A DNA stretch of 64,000 nucleotides from Phytohabitans aurantiacus. Its GTDB lineage: Bacteria; Actinomycetota; Actinomycetes; Mycobacteriales; Micromonosporaceae. The notes below the pieces were generated by a model. That model was not told the origin of the DNA. It made no database searches and was given only the letters and a program-made list of their open reading frames with translations. The stretch lies in NCBI RefSeq assembly GCF_027923225.1, contig NZ_BSDI01000018.1, positions 89,368 to 153,367 of the forward strand, written 5' to 3'. Below, one piece after another: positions 40,514-49,930 of this stretch (position 1 is its first letter; each line of letters opens with the position of its first letter). Both the position numbers and the translations under genes were made by a program.

Positions 40514-42015
40514 CCGAGCTGCTCCAGCTGCGCGGCATCAGCAAGCGGTTCGGGCCGGTTGTCGCCTGCGACGCCGTCGACCTGACCGTGCGCGAGGGCG
40601 AGGTGCACGGCCTGCTCGGCGAGAACGGCGCGGGCAAGTCCACGCTGATGAATGTCCTACTTGGACTCACGCAGCGCGATGCCGGCACGATAATTCACCG
40701 TGGCAAGACAGTCCACGTTGGCGGCCCCCGAAACGCCATCGGGCTCGGGTTCGGCATGGTGCACCAGCAGCTCAGCCTCGTCGAGCCGCTCACCGTATGG
40801 GAAAACGTCATTCTCGGCGACCGGGGCAGGGTCGACCGTGCCAAGGCGTGTGCCGACGTCGAGGCGGTGGCCGCGCGATACGGGCTGCCGGTCGACCCGC
40901 TTTCCCGCGTGGACCGGCTGTCGGCGGGGGAGCGGCAGCGCGTCGAGCTCATCAAGTGCCTGCGACGCGACCCGTCGGTGCTCGTCCTCGACGAACCCAC
41001 CTCGCTGCTCACCGAGGCCGAGTCGGCGGAGCTGTTCGCGGTGCTGCGCCGGGTCGTGCGGGCCGAGCGGCGTGCGGTCATCCTCATCAGCCATCGGCTC
41101 GCCGAGATAACCGCCGCCACCGACCGGGTCACCGTGCTGCGCCGCGGCCGGGTCGTCCACACCGGACGGACCGCGGAGACCACGCCGCCGGAGCTGGCGC
41201 GGTGGATGGTCGGCCGCGAGGTCGCGGTGGAAGCCGAAGCCGCCGCGCTGGGCGTGCTGGTCGCGCCGGCTCAGGCCGCCGCCACGACCACCGCGGCGCC
41301 CGTCCTCCGCGTGCGGGATCTGCGGGTACTGGTAGGAGGCACACCCCGCCTCGATGGCCTGAGCCTCGACGTGGCACCCGGCGAGATCCTGGGACTGTAC
41401 GGGGTAGAGGGGAACGGGCAGGACGTCCTCGGCGACGTGCTCGCCGGGCTCGTCACCCCGGACGGGGGGACGGTGGAGGTCGGCGGCCAGCCGATCGATC
41501 TGACCCGACCGGGCGCCCTGCACCTGGCGGGCGTCGGCGTCGTACCCGAGGACCGCCGCACCGCCCTGGTGCTCGACATGACCGTCGCGGAGAACCTCGC
41601 GATGAAGGCACCCATGAGCGCGTTCCCCAACCGGCGCCGGATGCGCGCGGCGGCGGGACGCCTGGTGGAGGAGTACGGGATCGCGGTGCCCTCGCTGGAC
41701 GCGCCCGCCCGCGCGCTGTCCGGCGGCAACCAGCAGCGGCTCGTGCTCGCGCGCGAGCTGTCGGCCGCGCCCCGCGTGCTCGTCGCCGCCCAGCCGACCC
41801 AGGGGTTGGACGTGGGCGCGATCGGTGACGTCCATCGGCGGTTCCAACGGGTGGCGGACCAGGGCGTGGGCGTACTCCTTATCTCGACGGCGCTGGAGGA
41901 GGTCCTGGCGCTGGCTTCGCGCGTGGCTGTCATCTCCTCCGGGCGGATCGCCGGCATCCTCCCCGCGGAGGAGGCGACCGGCGAACGCCTCGGTCTGCTC
42001 GTGGGTGGCGCGTGA
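40510..42015 (+). CDS. Nucleoside ABC importer ATPase, two fused ATP-binding domains
   Basis: The 501-residue protein has two ABC domains. The first has Walker A GENGAGKST, signature LSAGERQRVE and Walker B LVLDEPTS. The second has a degenerate Walker A (GVEGNGQD) and Walker B (VLVAAQPTQGLD) but a good LSGGNQQRLVLARE signature, the usual asymmetry in the RbsA/NupA-like family. TTG 40510 overlaps the lipoprotein stop (TTGA). It energises the two permeases downstream. Confidence 0.92.
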   Translation: MTELLQLRGISKRFGPVVACDAVDLTVREGEVHGLLGENGAGKSTLMNVLLGLTQRDAGTIIHRGKTVHVGGPRNAIGLGFGMVHQQLSLVEPLTVWENVILGDRGRVDRAKACADVEAVAARYGLPVDPLSRVDRLSAGERQRVELIKCLRRDPSVLVLDEPTSLLTEAESAELFAVLRRVVRAERRAVILISHRLAEITAATDRVTVLRRGRVVHTGRTAETTPPELARWMVGREVAVEAEAAALGVLVAPAQAAATTTAAPVLRVRDLRVLVGGTPRLDGLSLDVAPGEILGLYGVEGNGQDVLGDVLAGLVTPDGGTVEVGGQPIDLTRPGALHLAGVGVVPEDRRTALVLDMTVAENLAMKAPMSAFPNRRRMRAAAGRLVEEYGIAVPSLDAPARALSGGNQQRLVLARELSAAPRVLVAAQPTQGLDVGAIGDVHRRFQRVADQGVGVLLISTALEEVLALASRVAVISSGRIAGILPAEEATGERLGLLVGGA

Positions 42016-43046
42016 TCGCGCGGCTGAGCCTCCGATCAGCGGCTGTCGGCGCGGCGCTCGCTTTGTCCGCGGCGCTGGTGGCCGCGACCGGCGGCTCGCC
42101 CGCGGCCGCGCTGCGCGCCCTCTACCAGGGCAGTCTCGCCGACCCGACGGCGTGGACCGCGACGCTGCTGTATGTGGCCCCGCTGCTGCTGGTCGCCGCC
42201 GGCGCCTGTGTGAGCGCACGGTCAGGAATGTTCAACATCGGCCAGGAGGGGCAGGTGCTCATCGGCGCGCTGGCCGGCGCGTGGGTGGCACTGCGGCTCG
42301 CGGTGGGCGGGCCAGTGCTGGTGGTGTGCGTACTGGTGTGCGCCGCGCTGGCGGGTGGCGCGTGGGCCGGCCTGAGCGCGTTGATGTACCGGTGGCGCGG
42401 CGTCGACGTGGTGGTGAGCACGCTGCTGATGACGTTCGTGGCGCAGCAGGTGGTGGCGTTCGCGGTGACGACGCCGTGGCTGCTGCAGGAATCGCGGGTC
42501 GGCGACGCGGCGGTGTCGGCGCAGTCCAACCGGCTGCCGGCGGGCGCGCTGCTGGGCTCCTTCGGCGAGTACCCGGGCCTGGCTGTCAACTGTGGACTGG
42601 TCCTGGCGGTGGTGGCCGCGGTGCTGGTGGCCGTCGCGCTCGACCGCACGCGGTGGGGATTCCGGTTGACGATGCTGGGGCGCAACGAGATCGCCGCCCG
42701 GCACGCCGGTGTGCGAGTGGCTCGGCTCGGCGGCGCGGCGCTCGCGGTCTCGGGCGGTCTCGCGGGGCTGGCCGGTGCCGTGCTGCTGACCAGTCCCGTG
42801 GGCGCGAACCGGCTCCAGCCCGGCATGTCCGTGGGCGTCGGCTGGGACGGCCTGCTCGTCGCGCTCGTCGCGCGCAACCGGCCGTTGCTGGCGTTGCCGG
42901 TGGCGCTGCTGTTCGGCGCGTTGCGGGCGGGCGGCGGATTCCTGGCCGCGACCGGTGTCCCACCGTACCTTGTGGACGTCGTGAAAGCGTTGCTGGTACT
43001 GGCTTTCGTCGTGGTGGGGAGGGCGCGCGATGCTGGAGAGCGTTGA
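42012..43046 (+). CDS. Nucleoside ABC importer permease 1
   Basis: This 344-residue protein with about 8-9 helices has ARSGMFNIGQEGQVLIGALAGA, the cytoplasmic coupling motif of the nucleoside/simple-sugar (BPD_transp_2) permeases, and GRNEIAARHAGV before a helix pair. GTG 42012 overlaps the ATPase stop. It pairs with the next gene. Confidence 0.9.
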   Translation: MIARLSLRSAAVGAALALSAALVAATGGSPAAALRALYQGSLADPTAWTATLLYVAPLLLVAAGACVSARSGMFNIGQEGQVLIGALAGAWVALRLAVGGPVLVVCVLVCAALAGGAWAGLSALMYRWRGVDVVVSTLLMTFVAQQVVAFAVTTPWLLQESRVGDAAVSAQSNRLPAGALLGSFGEYPGLAVNCGLVLAVVAAVLVAVALDRTRWGFRLTMLGRNEIAARHAGVRVARLGGAALAVSGGLAGLAGAVLLTSPVGANRLQPGMSVGVGWDGLLVALVARNRPLLALPVALLFGALRAGGGFLAATGVPPYLVDVVKALLVLAFVVVGRARDAGER

Positions 43047-43860
43047 CACGATCCTGTCGAGCGGCGTGCGGCTCACCGCGCCCCTCGCGTTCGCGGCGTG
43101 CGGGGAGTACGTGGCCGAGCGCGCCGGCACGATGAACATCTCGGTCGAGGCGATGATGCTCAGCGCGGCGTACGGTTCGGTCGCGACGGCGAGCGCCACG
43201 GGCAGCGCGACGACCGGGCTGCTCGCGGGCGTGCTCGTGGGCATGGTGGTCGGCTGGGTGCACGGCAACCTGTCGCACCGGTTGGCGCTCAACACGTTCG
43301 TGGTGGGGCTGGTGCTCAACGCGTTGGCGCTCGGGCTGACCAGCTACCTGATCACAGTCTCTACATTGGACAGCCAGCGGCCTTCGCAGGCCAGTATCCT
43401 ACTGCTGCTCGGGATCGCGCCGCTCACGTGGTGGCTCGTCGAGCGCAGCCGTTGGGGGCTGGAGCTGCGCGCGTCCGGTGAGGACCCCCGATCCGCGGCC
43501 GTCACCGGCATCCGCGTCGACGCGCGCCGCCGGCAGGCGCTGCTGTGGTGCGGCGCGCTCGCCGGCCTCGGCGGGGCGTACCTCGCGGTCGGCGAGGTCG
43601 GCTCCTTCAACCAGAACATGACCGCCGGCCGGGGATACCTGGTGATCGCGGCGGTCATCTTCGGCGCGTGGCGGCTGGGGCGCACGCTGCTGGGGTGCGC
43701 GGTGTTCGGCCTGGCCGACGCGCTGCGGCTGGCCCTGCCCGCGCTCGGCGTGACCCTCAACTCCCAGGTACTGGTGGCGGCGCCGTACCTGCTGGCACTG
43801 CTCGCGATGCTGTCCTTCCGCACCAGTTCCCGCGCACCGCGAGCCCTCAGACAGGGCTGA
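43030..43860 (+). CDS. Nucleoside ABC importer permease 2
   Basis: The 276-residue permease of the same family: VAERAGTMNISVEAMMLSAAYGSV and ASGEDPRSAAVTGI are the corresponding motifs. It overlaps permease 1 by 17 bp and the convergent IclR gene by 14 bp. All four components (lipoprotein, ATPase, two permeases) are present, so uptake should work. No nucleoside-catabolic gene adjoins. Confidence 0.9.
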   Translation: MLESVDTILSSGVRLTAPLAFAACGEYVAERAGTMNISVEAMMLSAAYGSVATASATGSATTGLLAGVLVGMVVGWVHGNLSHRLALNTFVVGLVLNALALGLTSYLITVSTLDSQRPSQASILLLLGIAPLTWWLVERSRWGLELRASGEDPRSAAVTGIRVDARRRQALLWCGALAGLGGAYLAVGEVGSFNQNMTAGRGYLVIAAVIFGAWRLGRTLLGCAVFGLADALRLALPALGVTLNSQVLVAAPYLLALLAMLSFRTSSRAPRALRQG

Positions 43861-44611
43861 GCGAACCCAGGCGGCGGGAGAGGTCGGCGGCGGTCTCGAC
43901 GAGAGACTTCGCCATCGTGGAGTCCACGTCGGACGGTACGCTCGCGGTCGTGCCCACGATGGCCATGGTCGCGGTGATCGTCGTGCCCTCGAAGACCGGC
44001 GCGGCGAAGGTGCGCACGCCGCTCCTCGCGAGCGAGTCCACCGCTACGCCCTGCGCGCGGATCGTGGCCAGATCGCCCGCCAGTTCGGGCGACTGGCGCA
44101 GCAGCTCGGGAAGGCCCGGCACCTGGTCGGGCGGGAGGAAAGCGCAGAACACGCGGCCCTGCGCCGAGCCGGTCACGTCCAGGCGGGCGCCCGGCCGCAC
44201 GCTGATCCGCACGGACTGGTCGGTGTTGTCGGCCGATCGAACCACCGTCGGCGCCTCGCCGTCCCACACGCTCAGCACCACGGTCTCGTCGACCTGCTTG
44301 ACCAGCTTCTCCAGGTACGGCTCGGCCACCGTCACGATCGGCAGCCCGGCGCGGGCCGACGCGGCGAGGGTGAGCACCTGCGGTCCGAGGGAGTACAGCG
44401 CGGTCTGCTCGTCGTAGCGCAGCAGGTTGGCGGCGCGTAGCGCCTTCGTGTACCGGTGCGCGGTCGCCTTGCTCGCGCCGAGCCGGACGGTGATCTCCCG
44501 AAGGCTCAGGTACGGCCGGCTGACCGTGAACGCGCTCAGGATGAGGGCGGCTCGCTGCACCGTCTGGATCGTGGGTGCGGCGTCCGGGCTGCTGGCGCCC
44601 TCGCTCGTCAT
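43847..44611 (-). CDS. IclR-family regulator
   Basis: The 254-residue protein has an N-terminal winged HTH (TVQRAALILSAFTVSRPYLSLREITVRLGASKATAHRYTKALRAANLL) and a C-terminal effector-binding GAF-like domain (about 80-250; QGRVFCAFLPPDQ, FAAPVFEGTTITATMAIVG). It is likely to control the convergent nucleoside transporter, though its own promoter faces the PrsW-like gene. CATAAT (44618-44623) is 6 nt before the ATG, the best -10 box of the leaderless set. Confidence 0.92.
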   Translation of the reverse strand: MTSEGASSPDAAPTIQTVQRAALILSAFTVSRPYLSLREITVRLGASKATAHRYTKALRAANLLRYDEQTALYSLGPQVLTLAASARAGLPIVTVAEPYLEKLVKQVDETVVLSVWDGEAPTVVRSADNTDQSVRISVRPGARLDVTGSAQGRVFCAFLPPDQVPGLPELLRQSPELAGDLATIRAQGVAVDSLARSGVRTFAAPVFEGTTITATMAIVGTTASVPSDVDSTMAKSLVETAADLSRRLGSLSPV

Positions 44612-44690
44612 CGGCGCATTATGACATGGGATTTCGCGATATGGGACGCGTCAGGCACCACGGCCCAGCTACCTGTCGTACAGTGCCGGC

Positions 44691-45482
44691 ATGGCGCGTG
44701 TCTGGCGGCGGTGGGCGTGGATCCCGGTACTGGTTATCGGCCTGGCCCTGTACCTTCTCGTGCTCCGCACGATGGTCGAAACCAAGAACCCGAACTTCGT
44801 CCCCGCGACGATCCTGCTCGGCGCGGCCGTCGTCCCGGCGACGTTCCTGACGTTCGTGCAGGGCAGGTCCGGCCGGTGGCAGGTGCCGGCCGTCGTGCTC
44901 GCCGCGGCCGCTTTCCTCGGTGGCGTGCTCGGCGTGGTCGTGGCCGGCCAGCTGGAGTACGACGCGCTGCGTGACCTGGGCGGCCTGCCCATGGTCTTCG
45001 TGGCGATCATCGAGGAGAGCGCCAAGCTGATCGTCCCGGTGGTCATCCTCGCGCTGCTGTGGCGGCGCCGCCGCGACCCCAGCGACGGGCTCGTGATCGG
45101 TGTCGCGAGCGGCATGGGCTTCGCCGCGCTGGAGACGATGGGGTACGCGTTCACCGCCCTGCTCGCCTCGAACGGCAGCATCGGCGCGGTGGAGGAGACG
45201 CTCTTCGTCCGCGGGCTGCTCGCGCCCGCCGGCCACACCGCGTGGACCGGCCTGACCTGCGGCGCGCTGTTCGCGCTGGCCGCGCACCCGACGGGCAAGC
45301 GGGTACTGATCTTCGTGGGCACCTTCGCCGGGGCGGTCACGCTGCACGCGCTCTGGGACAGCCTCGGCTCGGTGATCGCGTACGTCGTGCTGGGCGCCGT
45401 GAGCATCGGCTGGCTGCTGCTGGAGATGCGCCGGTACCGCACCCTCGCAGCGCACTGGAGCGCCGTCCCGCAACCCGCGTAA
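44691..45482 (+). CDS. PrsW-family glutamic-type intramembrane protease
   Basis: The 263-residue protein has about eight helices. Family motifs are all present: EESAK (108-112), FAALE (144-148), H182 in APAGHTAWTG and H219 in TLHALWDS. PrsW cleaves anti-sigma factors in Bacillus; homologues in actinomycetes have unknown targets. TACAGT (44679-44684) lies 6 nt before ATG 44691. It ends 4 nt before a GC-rich hairpin. Confidence 0.88.
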   Translation: MARVWRRWAWIPVLVIGLALYLLVLRTMVETKNPNFVPATILLGAAVVPATFLTFVQGRSGRWQVPAVVLAAAAFLGGVLGVVVAGQLEYDALRDLGGLPMVFVAIIEESAKLIVPVVILALLWRRRRDPSDGLVIGVASGMGFAALETMGYAFTALLASNGSIGAVEETLFVRGLLAPAGHTAWTGLTCGALFALAAHPTGKRVLIFVGTFAGAVTLHALWDSLGSVIAYVVLGAVSIGWLLLEMRRYRTLAAHWSAVPQPA

Positions 45483-45486
45483 AAGT

Positions 45487-45523
45487 CGCGGGGCGCCGTC
45501 CCACGGACCTCCGGCGCCCCGCG
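45487..45523. terminator. 12-bp stem terminator between convergent PrsW and GH5 genes
   Basis: CGCGGGGCGCCG (45487-45498) pairs perfectly with 45512-45523 around a 13-nt loop. It serves both convergent transcripts. Confidence 0.7.
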
Positions 45524-45528
45524 AACCT

Positions 45529-47304
45529 CTATGACGGGAAGTGCTGAGCCCGCCAGGCGGCCAGCTCGCTGCGTGCCGCCGCCAGCTGCGCCGCGGTCAC
45601 GGTGCCGCCGGCGGCGTTGACCACCAGCGCGACGTGCACGCCGGTGCCGGCGTCGACGAGCAGCCGTCGGGCGGTCGCCGACCCCTCCTCCAGGGCCGTC
45701 GACACGGCACCACTTCCGGGTACGCCGAAGACGGCACCGACGTCGCTGACCACCGCCGTGCTGGCTGGCGCGAACGAGCCCGGCAGGTGCAGCTCGGTGG
45801 TACCGGCCGTGCCCCGCCAGACCAGCACGCCGTACTGCCGGCCGCTGGCGAGCGCCCGGACCGTGGGCAGGCTCGTGGGTACCGTCAACCACGCCTGCTG
45901 CGTGCCCGCGCCGCCGTACCCGGAACGCGCCAGGTCCTCGTACGCGAACGCGAGCGTCGAGCCGGACACCGCGGTGGGGTAGAGCCGGTCGAGTACCCGC
46001 CGGTCGAGCCGCGTCACCACCGCGCCGGACGAGTCGAGGGCGACCGCCGAGTGGTCCTCGTCGTTCCAGCCGTCGCCGGGCTCCTCGTGCTGTCCATTGT
46101 AGATGTCCCAGTGCCACATCGTGTTGGACAGCACGGTGCCGCCCGACGCGGGGCTGCCCCACCAGTTGGCGCCGCGGACGCCCGCGTCCATCCCCTGGTA
46201 CATCGAACGGATCATCCACGGTGTCCGGTCACTGTGGAACGAGTTGCCGAACTCGGAGACGAACGGTGCGGTGGCGAGCGACTTGGCGCGGTCGCGGATG
46301 CGGTTCATCGCGGCGGCGTAGGTGCCGTCGCCCGCCGCGGAGGGATCCAGGGTGATGCGGGCGCCGTCGTAGTAGTGGGTGTTGAAGACGTACCGGGTGC
46401 CGAGAGGGGAGATGGTGGACAGGCCGCCCTGCTCGAAGAAGCCGGTGTTCCAGAAGACGAGCGGCTCGACGTACGCCGGCTTGGCGGCCCAGCCCGACTC
46501 GTCCATCTTGGCGCGGATCTTCTGGTAGAACGGCATCAGCCAGCGGGCCTCCCACTCGACGCCCGAGCCACCGTCCAGCCCGCCGTCGAACGGCTCGTTG
46601 AACGGGTCGAGGCCCACGATCTTGTCGAACGCGGCGGAGGGCAGCCGCTGCTGCAGGTACCGCATCGCCGCGCCCGCCTGCGTGAGGTACGCGTCCTGCA
46701 CGCCGTACTCGTTGCGCCAGAAGTCGTAGATGGCCTCCCGGACGGCGCCGTTGTTCTGCATGTTCTGCCCCCACAGGAAGCAGATGCCGCAGGATTCGTC
46801 GGGGTAGTCGCCCAGGTCGATGACCCACTTGGGCGCGCCGTCGCCGTCATACCAGCTGTCGTCGTCGAACAGGTGCGCCGAGTACAGGTCCTGGTGGTAG
46901 TCGAGGAGCACGTGGATGCCCCGGTCGGTGAACTCGCGCAGCTGCTCGATCGCGCGGTCCAGGTACCCGTAGTCGATGGTATTCCGCGAGGGTTGCACGC
47001 CCTCCCAACTGATGAGGAACCGGATGGCGTTGGCGCCGGTGAGGTCGCGCATGGCCTGCGCGGACTTGGCGGCGTCCGCGCGGCTCTTGAACGGCAGCAG
47101 GCCGTTCTCGGCGAGTTTGGCGCTGCCCGCGACGTTGAAGCCGCGCAGGACGATCTCGCGGCCGCCGCTGTCGCGGAAGACGGCGCCGTAGGCGCCCTGC
47201 GTGGTGGGCAACGGAGCCGCCGACGCTGCCGGCACCGCGCCACCCGCACTGACCGCGAGCAGCGCGGCCACACAGAATATGAATGTTCTTCGCATCACCA
47301 CCAT
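45529..47304 (-). CDS. Secreted GH5 glycoside hydrolase (endoglycoceramidase-like)
   Basis: The 591-residue protein has a Sec signal peptide (about 1-30). The catalytic barrel starts with GFNVAGSAKL and has the acid/base Glu237 in GLDPFNEPFD and nucleophile Glu351 in FVSEFGNSF; HYYDG and ANWWG are further active-site strands. A C-terminal beta domain (about 455-560) follows. The pattern fits the endoglycosylceramidase branch of GH5 rather than cellulases. ATG 47304 is supported by the promoter TTGTCC-N17-TAACAT that ends 6 nt before it. Confidence 0.9.
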   Translation of the reverse strand: MVVMRRTFIFCVAALLAVSAGGAVPAASAAPLPTTQGAYGAVFRDSGGREIVLRGFNVAGSAKLAENGLLPFKSRADAAKSAQAMRDLTGANAIRFLISWEGVQPSRNTIDYGYLDRAIEQLREFTDRGIHVLLDYHQDLYSAHLFDDDSWYDGDGAPKWVIDLGDYPDESCGICFLWGQNMQNNGAVREAIYDFWRNEYGVQDAYLTQAGAAMRYLQQRLPSAAFDKIVGLDPFNEPFDGGLDGGSGVEWEARWLMPFYQKIRAKMDESGWAAKPAYVEPLVFWNTGFFEQGGLSTISPLGTRYVFNTHYYDGARITLDPSAAGDGTYAAAMNRIRDRAKSLATAPFVSEFGNSFHSDRTPWMIRSMYQGMDAGVRGANWWGSPASGGTVLSNTMWHWDIYNGQHEEPGDGWNDEDHSAVALDSSGAVVTRLDRRVLDRLYPTAVSGSTLAFAYEDLARSGYGGAGTQQAWLTVPTSLPTVRALASGRQYGVLVWRGTAGTTELHLPGSFAPASTAVVSDVGAVFGVPGSGAVSTALEEGSATARRLLVDAGTGVHVALVVNAAGGTVTAAQLAAARSELAAWRAQHFPS

Positions 47305-47310
47305 GTGAGG

Positions 47311-47339
47311 ATGTTAACGGTGATCGATGGCGCGGACAA
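47311..47339 (-). promoter_or_regulatory. Leaderless promoter of the GH5 gene
   Basis: On the minus strand TTGTCC (47334-47339), 17-nt spacer, TAACAT (47311-47316), then 6 nt to the ATG at 47304. Confidence 0.65.
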
Positions 47340-47354
47340 TGATCCAATGTCGGG

Positions 47355-48584
47355 GTGGTGATGGAGTCCCGGTCGCTATGGCGGAACCGCGACTTCACCA
47401 TCTTCTGGTTCGCGCAGACGCTGTCCGTGGCGGGCGACTCGTTCTCATATGTGGCGCTTCCGCTTCTCGTGCTGCACGCCACCGGCTCCGTCACGCAGAT
47501 GGGGCTGCTCACGGGCGTTGCCGCCGCAGGGTCGATCATCGCCGGTATCTTCGCGGGCGTCGTCGCCGACCGGGTACGCCGCCGCACCCTGCTGATCGTC
47601 TGCGACGTCGCCCGATTCATCCTCTACGCATCGATACCGGTCGTCTGGTGGTTTTCGCCGCAGATCTGGTTGCTGTACGTGGTTGTGCCGCTCGCCGCCG
47701 CCTTCGCGATGGTGTTCCGGGTCGGCTACGTGGCCGCCGTGCCATATCTCGTCGGCGCCGACAAGATCACCGAGGCCAACGGCCGCCTCTCCGGCACGTA
47801 CGCCGCCGCGTGGGTCGGCGGTCCGATGCTCGCCGGCATCATCTCCGGCGTCTTCGGCCCGACCGCCGCGGTGGCGATCGACGCCTCGACGTTCGCGGTG
47901 TCCGCGATCGGGCTGAGCTTCATCCGCCCCCGCACCCGACCGTCCGAGGCGCCCAGCCGGGTATCCGCGCGCGACTTCTTCATCGGCGCCCAGTTCCTGT
48001 GGAAGCACCCGGTGCTGCGGTCGCTGACCGTGCTCCTCGCGTTCCTGGCGTTCCTGACCACCGGGCTCACCGACATCTACGTGTTCTACGTCGGCCACCA
48101 CCTGAACCAGCCCGACCGCACCGTCGGGTACGTGCTCGCCGCCGGCGCCGTCGGCACGATCATCGCGGCGGTCCTCGTGTCGTACGCCCGCCGCGCGCTC
48201 GGTTTCGGCGCCTGCTGGATCGGCTCGTACGCCCTGAGCGGGTTCGCGATCGCCTGCGTCGGCCTGTCCACGTCGGTGCCGGTGATCGCGGGCCTGGTCA
48301 CGGTGGTGGTGTTCGGCACCAGCATGGCCGGGATCTGTTCCCTGTCGCTGCGGCAGGAGGTCACGCCCGATCACCTGCTGGGCCGGGTCACGTCCGCGTT
48401 CTGGACCATCCACATGTCACTCGGCCCGATCGGCGCGGCGGTGCTGACGGTGGGCGTCGCGCGGTACGGGGTGCGTGCGCTGCTGCTCGCCGCCGGCACG
48501 ATCTGCGTGCTGATCGCGGTGGCGGCGTCGCTGACACCGATCCGCCAGGCCCGTCCCGAGGCGGCGCCCGCTATGGGCGATTAG
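47355..48584 (+). CDS. MFS transporter (enterobactin-exporter-like, 12 TM)
   Basis: The 409-residue protein starts SLWRNRDFTIFWFAQTLSVAGDSFSYVALPLLVLHATGS, typical of the MFS_3/EntS-like exporters, with motif A as GVVADRVRRRTLLIVCDVAR. GTG 47355, GTG 47358 and ATG 47361 are all possible starts. It diverges from the GH5 gene across a 50-bp gap and is followed 10 bp later by the BNR-repeat protein. The exported substrate is unknown. Confidence 0.88.
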   Translation: MVMESRSLWRNRDFTIFWFAQTLSVAGDSFSYVALPLLVLHATGSVTQMGLLTGVAAAGSIIAGIFAGVVADRVRRRTLLIVCDVARFILYASIPVVWWFSPQIWLLYVVVPLAAAFAMVFRVGYVAAVPYLVGADKITEANGRLSGTYAAAWVGGPMLAGIISGVFGPTAAVAIDASTFAVSAIGLSFIRPRTRPSEAPSRVSARDFFIGAQFLWKHPVLRSLTVLLAFLAFLTTGLTDIYVFYVGHHLNQPDRTVGYVLAAGAVGTIIAAVLVSYARRALGFGACWIGSYALSGFAIACVGLSTSVPVIAGLVTVVVFGTSMAGICSLSLRQEVTPDHLLGRVTSAFWTIHMSLGPIGAAVLTVGVARYGVRALLLAAGTICVLIAVAASLTPIRQARPEAAPAMGD

Positions 48585-48594
48585 GGTGCAGCGT

Positions 48595-49650
48595 ATGAGA
48601 CTCCGGTCCTTGTCGATACTCGTCCCCGCGCTTCTCCTGCTCACCGGCTTCGCGCACGGCGGCGATTCCATCAGGCCACCTGCCTGGGAGCTCTCCGAGA
48701 CGGGTGTCACCGCCCGGCTGCGCGGCCTGTCGGTCGTCAGCGCCAAGGTCGCGTGGGCCAGCGGCAGCGCTGGCACCGTGCTACGCACCGTCGACGGTGG
48801 ACGGACGTGGCGGCAGGTCGGCCCGCCCGACACCGCCGACCTGCAGTTCCGCGACATCGAGGCGTTCAGCGCCGACCGCGCCGTGGCGCTCTCGATCGGC
48901 GAAGGCGAGGCGTCGCGCGTCTACGCGACCGCTGACGGCGGCCGCACCTGGACCGAGACCTTCCGCAACGACGACCCGCGCGCCTTCTACGACTGCATCG
49001 CGTTCTTCGACCACAAGCGAGGGCTCGCGCTCTCGGACCCCGTCGACGGGCGTTTCCGCATCGCGGCCACCGCCGACGGCGGGCGTTCGTGGCGTGTCCT
49101 TTCCGGGTACGGGATGCCGGCCGCGCTGGAGGGCGAGTTCGCGTTCGCGGCCAGCGGCACCTGCCTGGTGACCGCCGACCGTGGCGGCCCGTGGGCGTGG
49201 TTCGCGACCGGTGGCGGCGCCACGGCGCGGGTCTTCGGCACCCGCGACTTCGGCCGCACGTGGCGCGTGGTCGACAGCCCGGTACCGAGCGGACCGAGCG
49301 CCGGCATCTACTCGCTCGCGTTCCGGGACGCTCAGCAGGGCCTCGCGGTGGGCGGCGACTTCGCGACCCCGACCGTGGCGCCCGACGCGGCGGCGGTGAC
49401 CCGCGACGGCGGCCGCACCTGGACGGTGGCGAAGGTCGTGCCCGGCGAGTACCGCTCGGGCGTCACCTGGCTGCCGCGCGCCAAGCGGACGGCGATCGCG
49501 GTGGGCCCGACCGGCAGCGACCTGACCCGCGACGGCGGGCGCACCTGGGAGCGCTTCGACACGGGCAGCTTCGACGCGGTCGACTGCGCCGCCGACAGCA
49601 CCTGCTGGGCCTCCGGCGAGCAAGGCCGCCTAGCCCGCCTCCACCCGTAA
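48595..49650 (+). CDS. Secreted BNR / Ycf48-like beta-propeller protein
   Basis: The 351-residue protein has a signal peptide (about 1-22) and six Asp-box-like repeats, four reading DGGRTW and the others DGGRSW and DFGRTW, each closing a propeller blade. The family resembles Ycf48-like proteins that assist assembly of complexes and exported propellers of unknown ligand. ATG 48595 is preferred over GTG 48586 because TAGGGT (48582-48587) lies 7 nt before it. It ends before a family A element. Confidence 0.85.
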   Translation: MRLRSLSILVPALLLLTGFAHGGDSIRPPAWELSETGVTARLRGLSVVSAKVAWASGSAGTVLRTVDGGRTWRQVGPPDTADLQFRDIEAFSADRAVALSIGEGEASRVYATADGGRTWTETFRNDDPRAFYDCIAFFDHKRGLALSDPVDGRFRIAATADGGRSWRVLSGYGMPAALEGEFAFAASGTCLVTADRGGPWAWFATGGGATARVFGTRDFGRTWRVVDSPVPSGPSAGIYSLAFRDAQQGLAVGGDFATPTVAPDAAAVTRDGGRTWTVAKVVPGEYRSGVTWLPRAKRTAIAVGPTGSDLTRDGGRTWERFDTGSFDAVDCAADSTCWASGEQGRLARLHP

Positions 49651-49748
49651 CGCGCGCCCCCGCGCGCCGGGCGCGCGGCCCCACGCGGCCGTGCTCCCCG
49701 CGCGGCCGTGCTCCCCGCGCCGCCGCGCGCGCCGCGCCCCCCTCTCCC

Positions 49749-49833
49749 CGCCGATCAAGGGCGAATGCACGTGGTTGGATCTCTTTTCCGCGTGCATTCG
49801 CCCTTGATCGATGCAAACGGCCTTGATCGGCGC
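49749..49833 (-). repeat. Family A palindromic element, reverse copy, consensus arms
   Basis: Arms GATCAAGGGCGAATGCACG and CGTGCATTCGCCCTTGATC are perfect around the reverse loop TGGTTGGATCTCTTTTCCG, with the side arm on the right ending CCTTGATCGGCG. It is preceded by a GC-only tract (49665-49745) with CGCGGCCGTGCTCCC repeated. Confidence 0.92.
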
Positions 49834-49930
49834 GGCGCCGCCGCGCCGACCCAAAGGCCGACCCTCCCACCCGTTTCGGGCGCATTCCGGCGTGGTTGTA
49901 AGGTCGGCCGCCTGGGGAATAAGGAGTGCC

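Noticed and set aside
39455..43860. Ribose-type sugar importer
   Set aside because: The binding protein is of the BMP/PnrA type, not RbsB-like, so nucleosides are the better guess.
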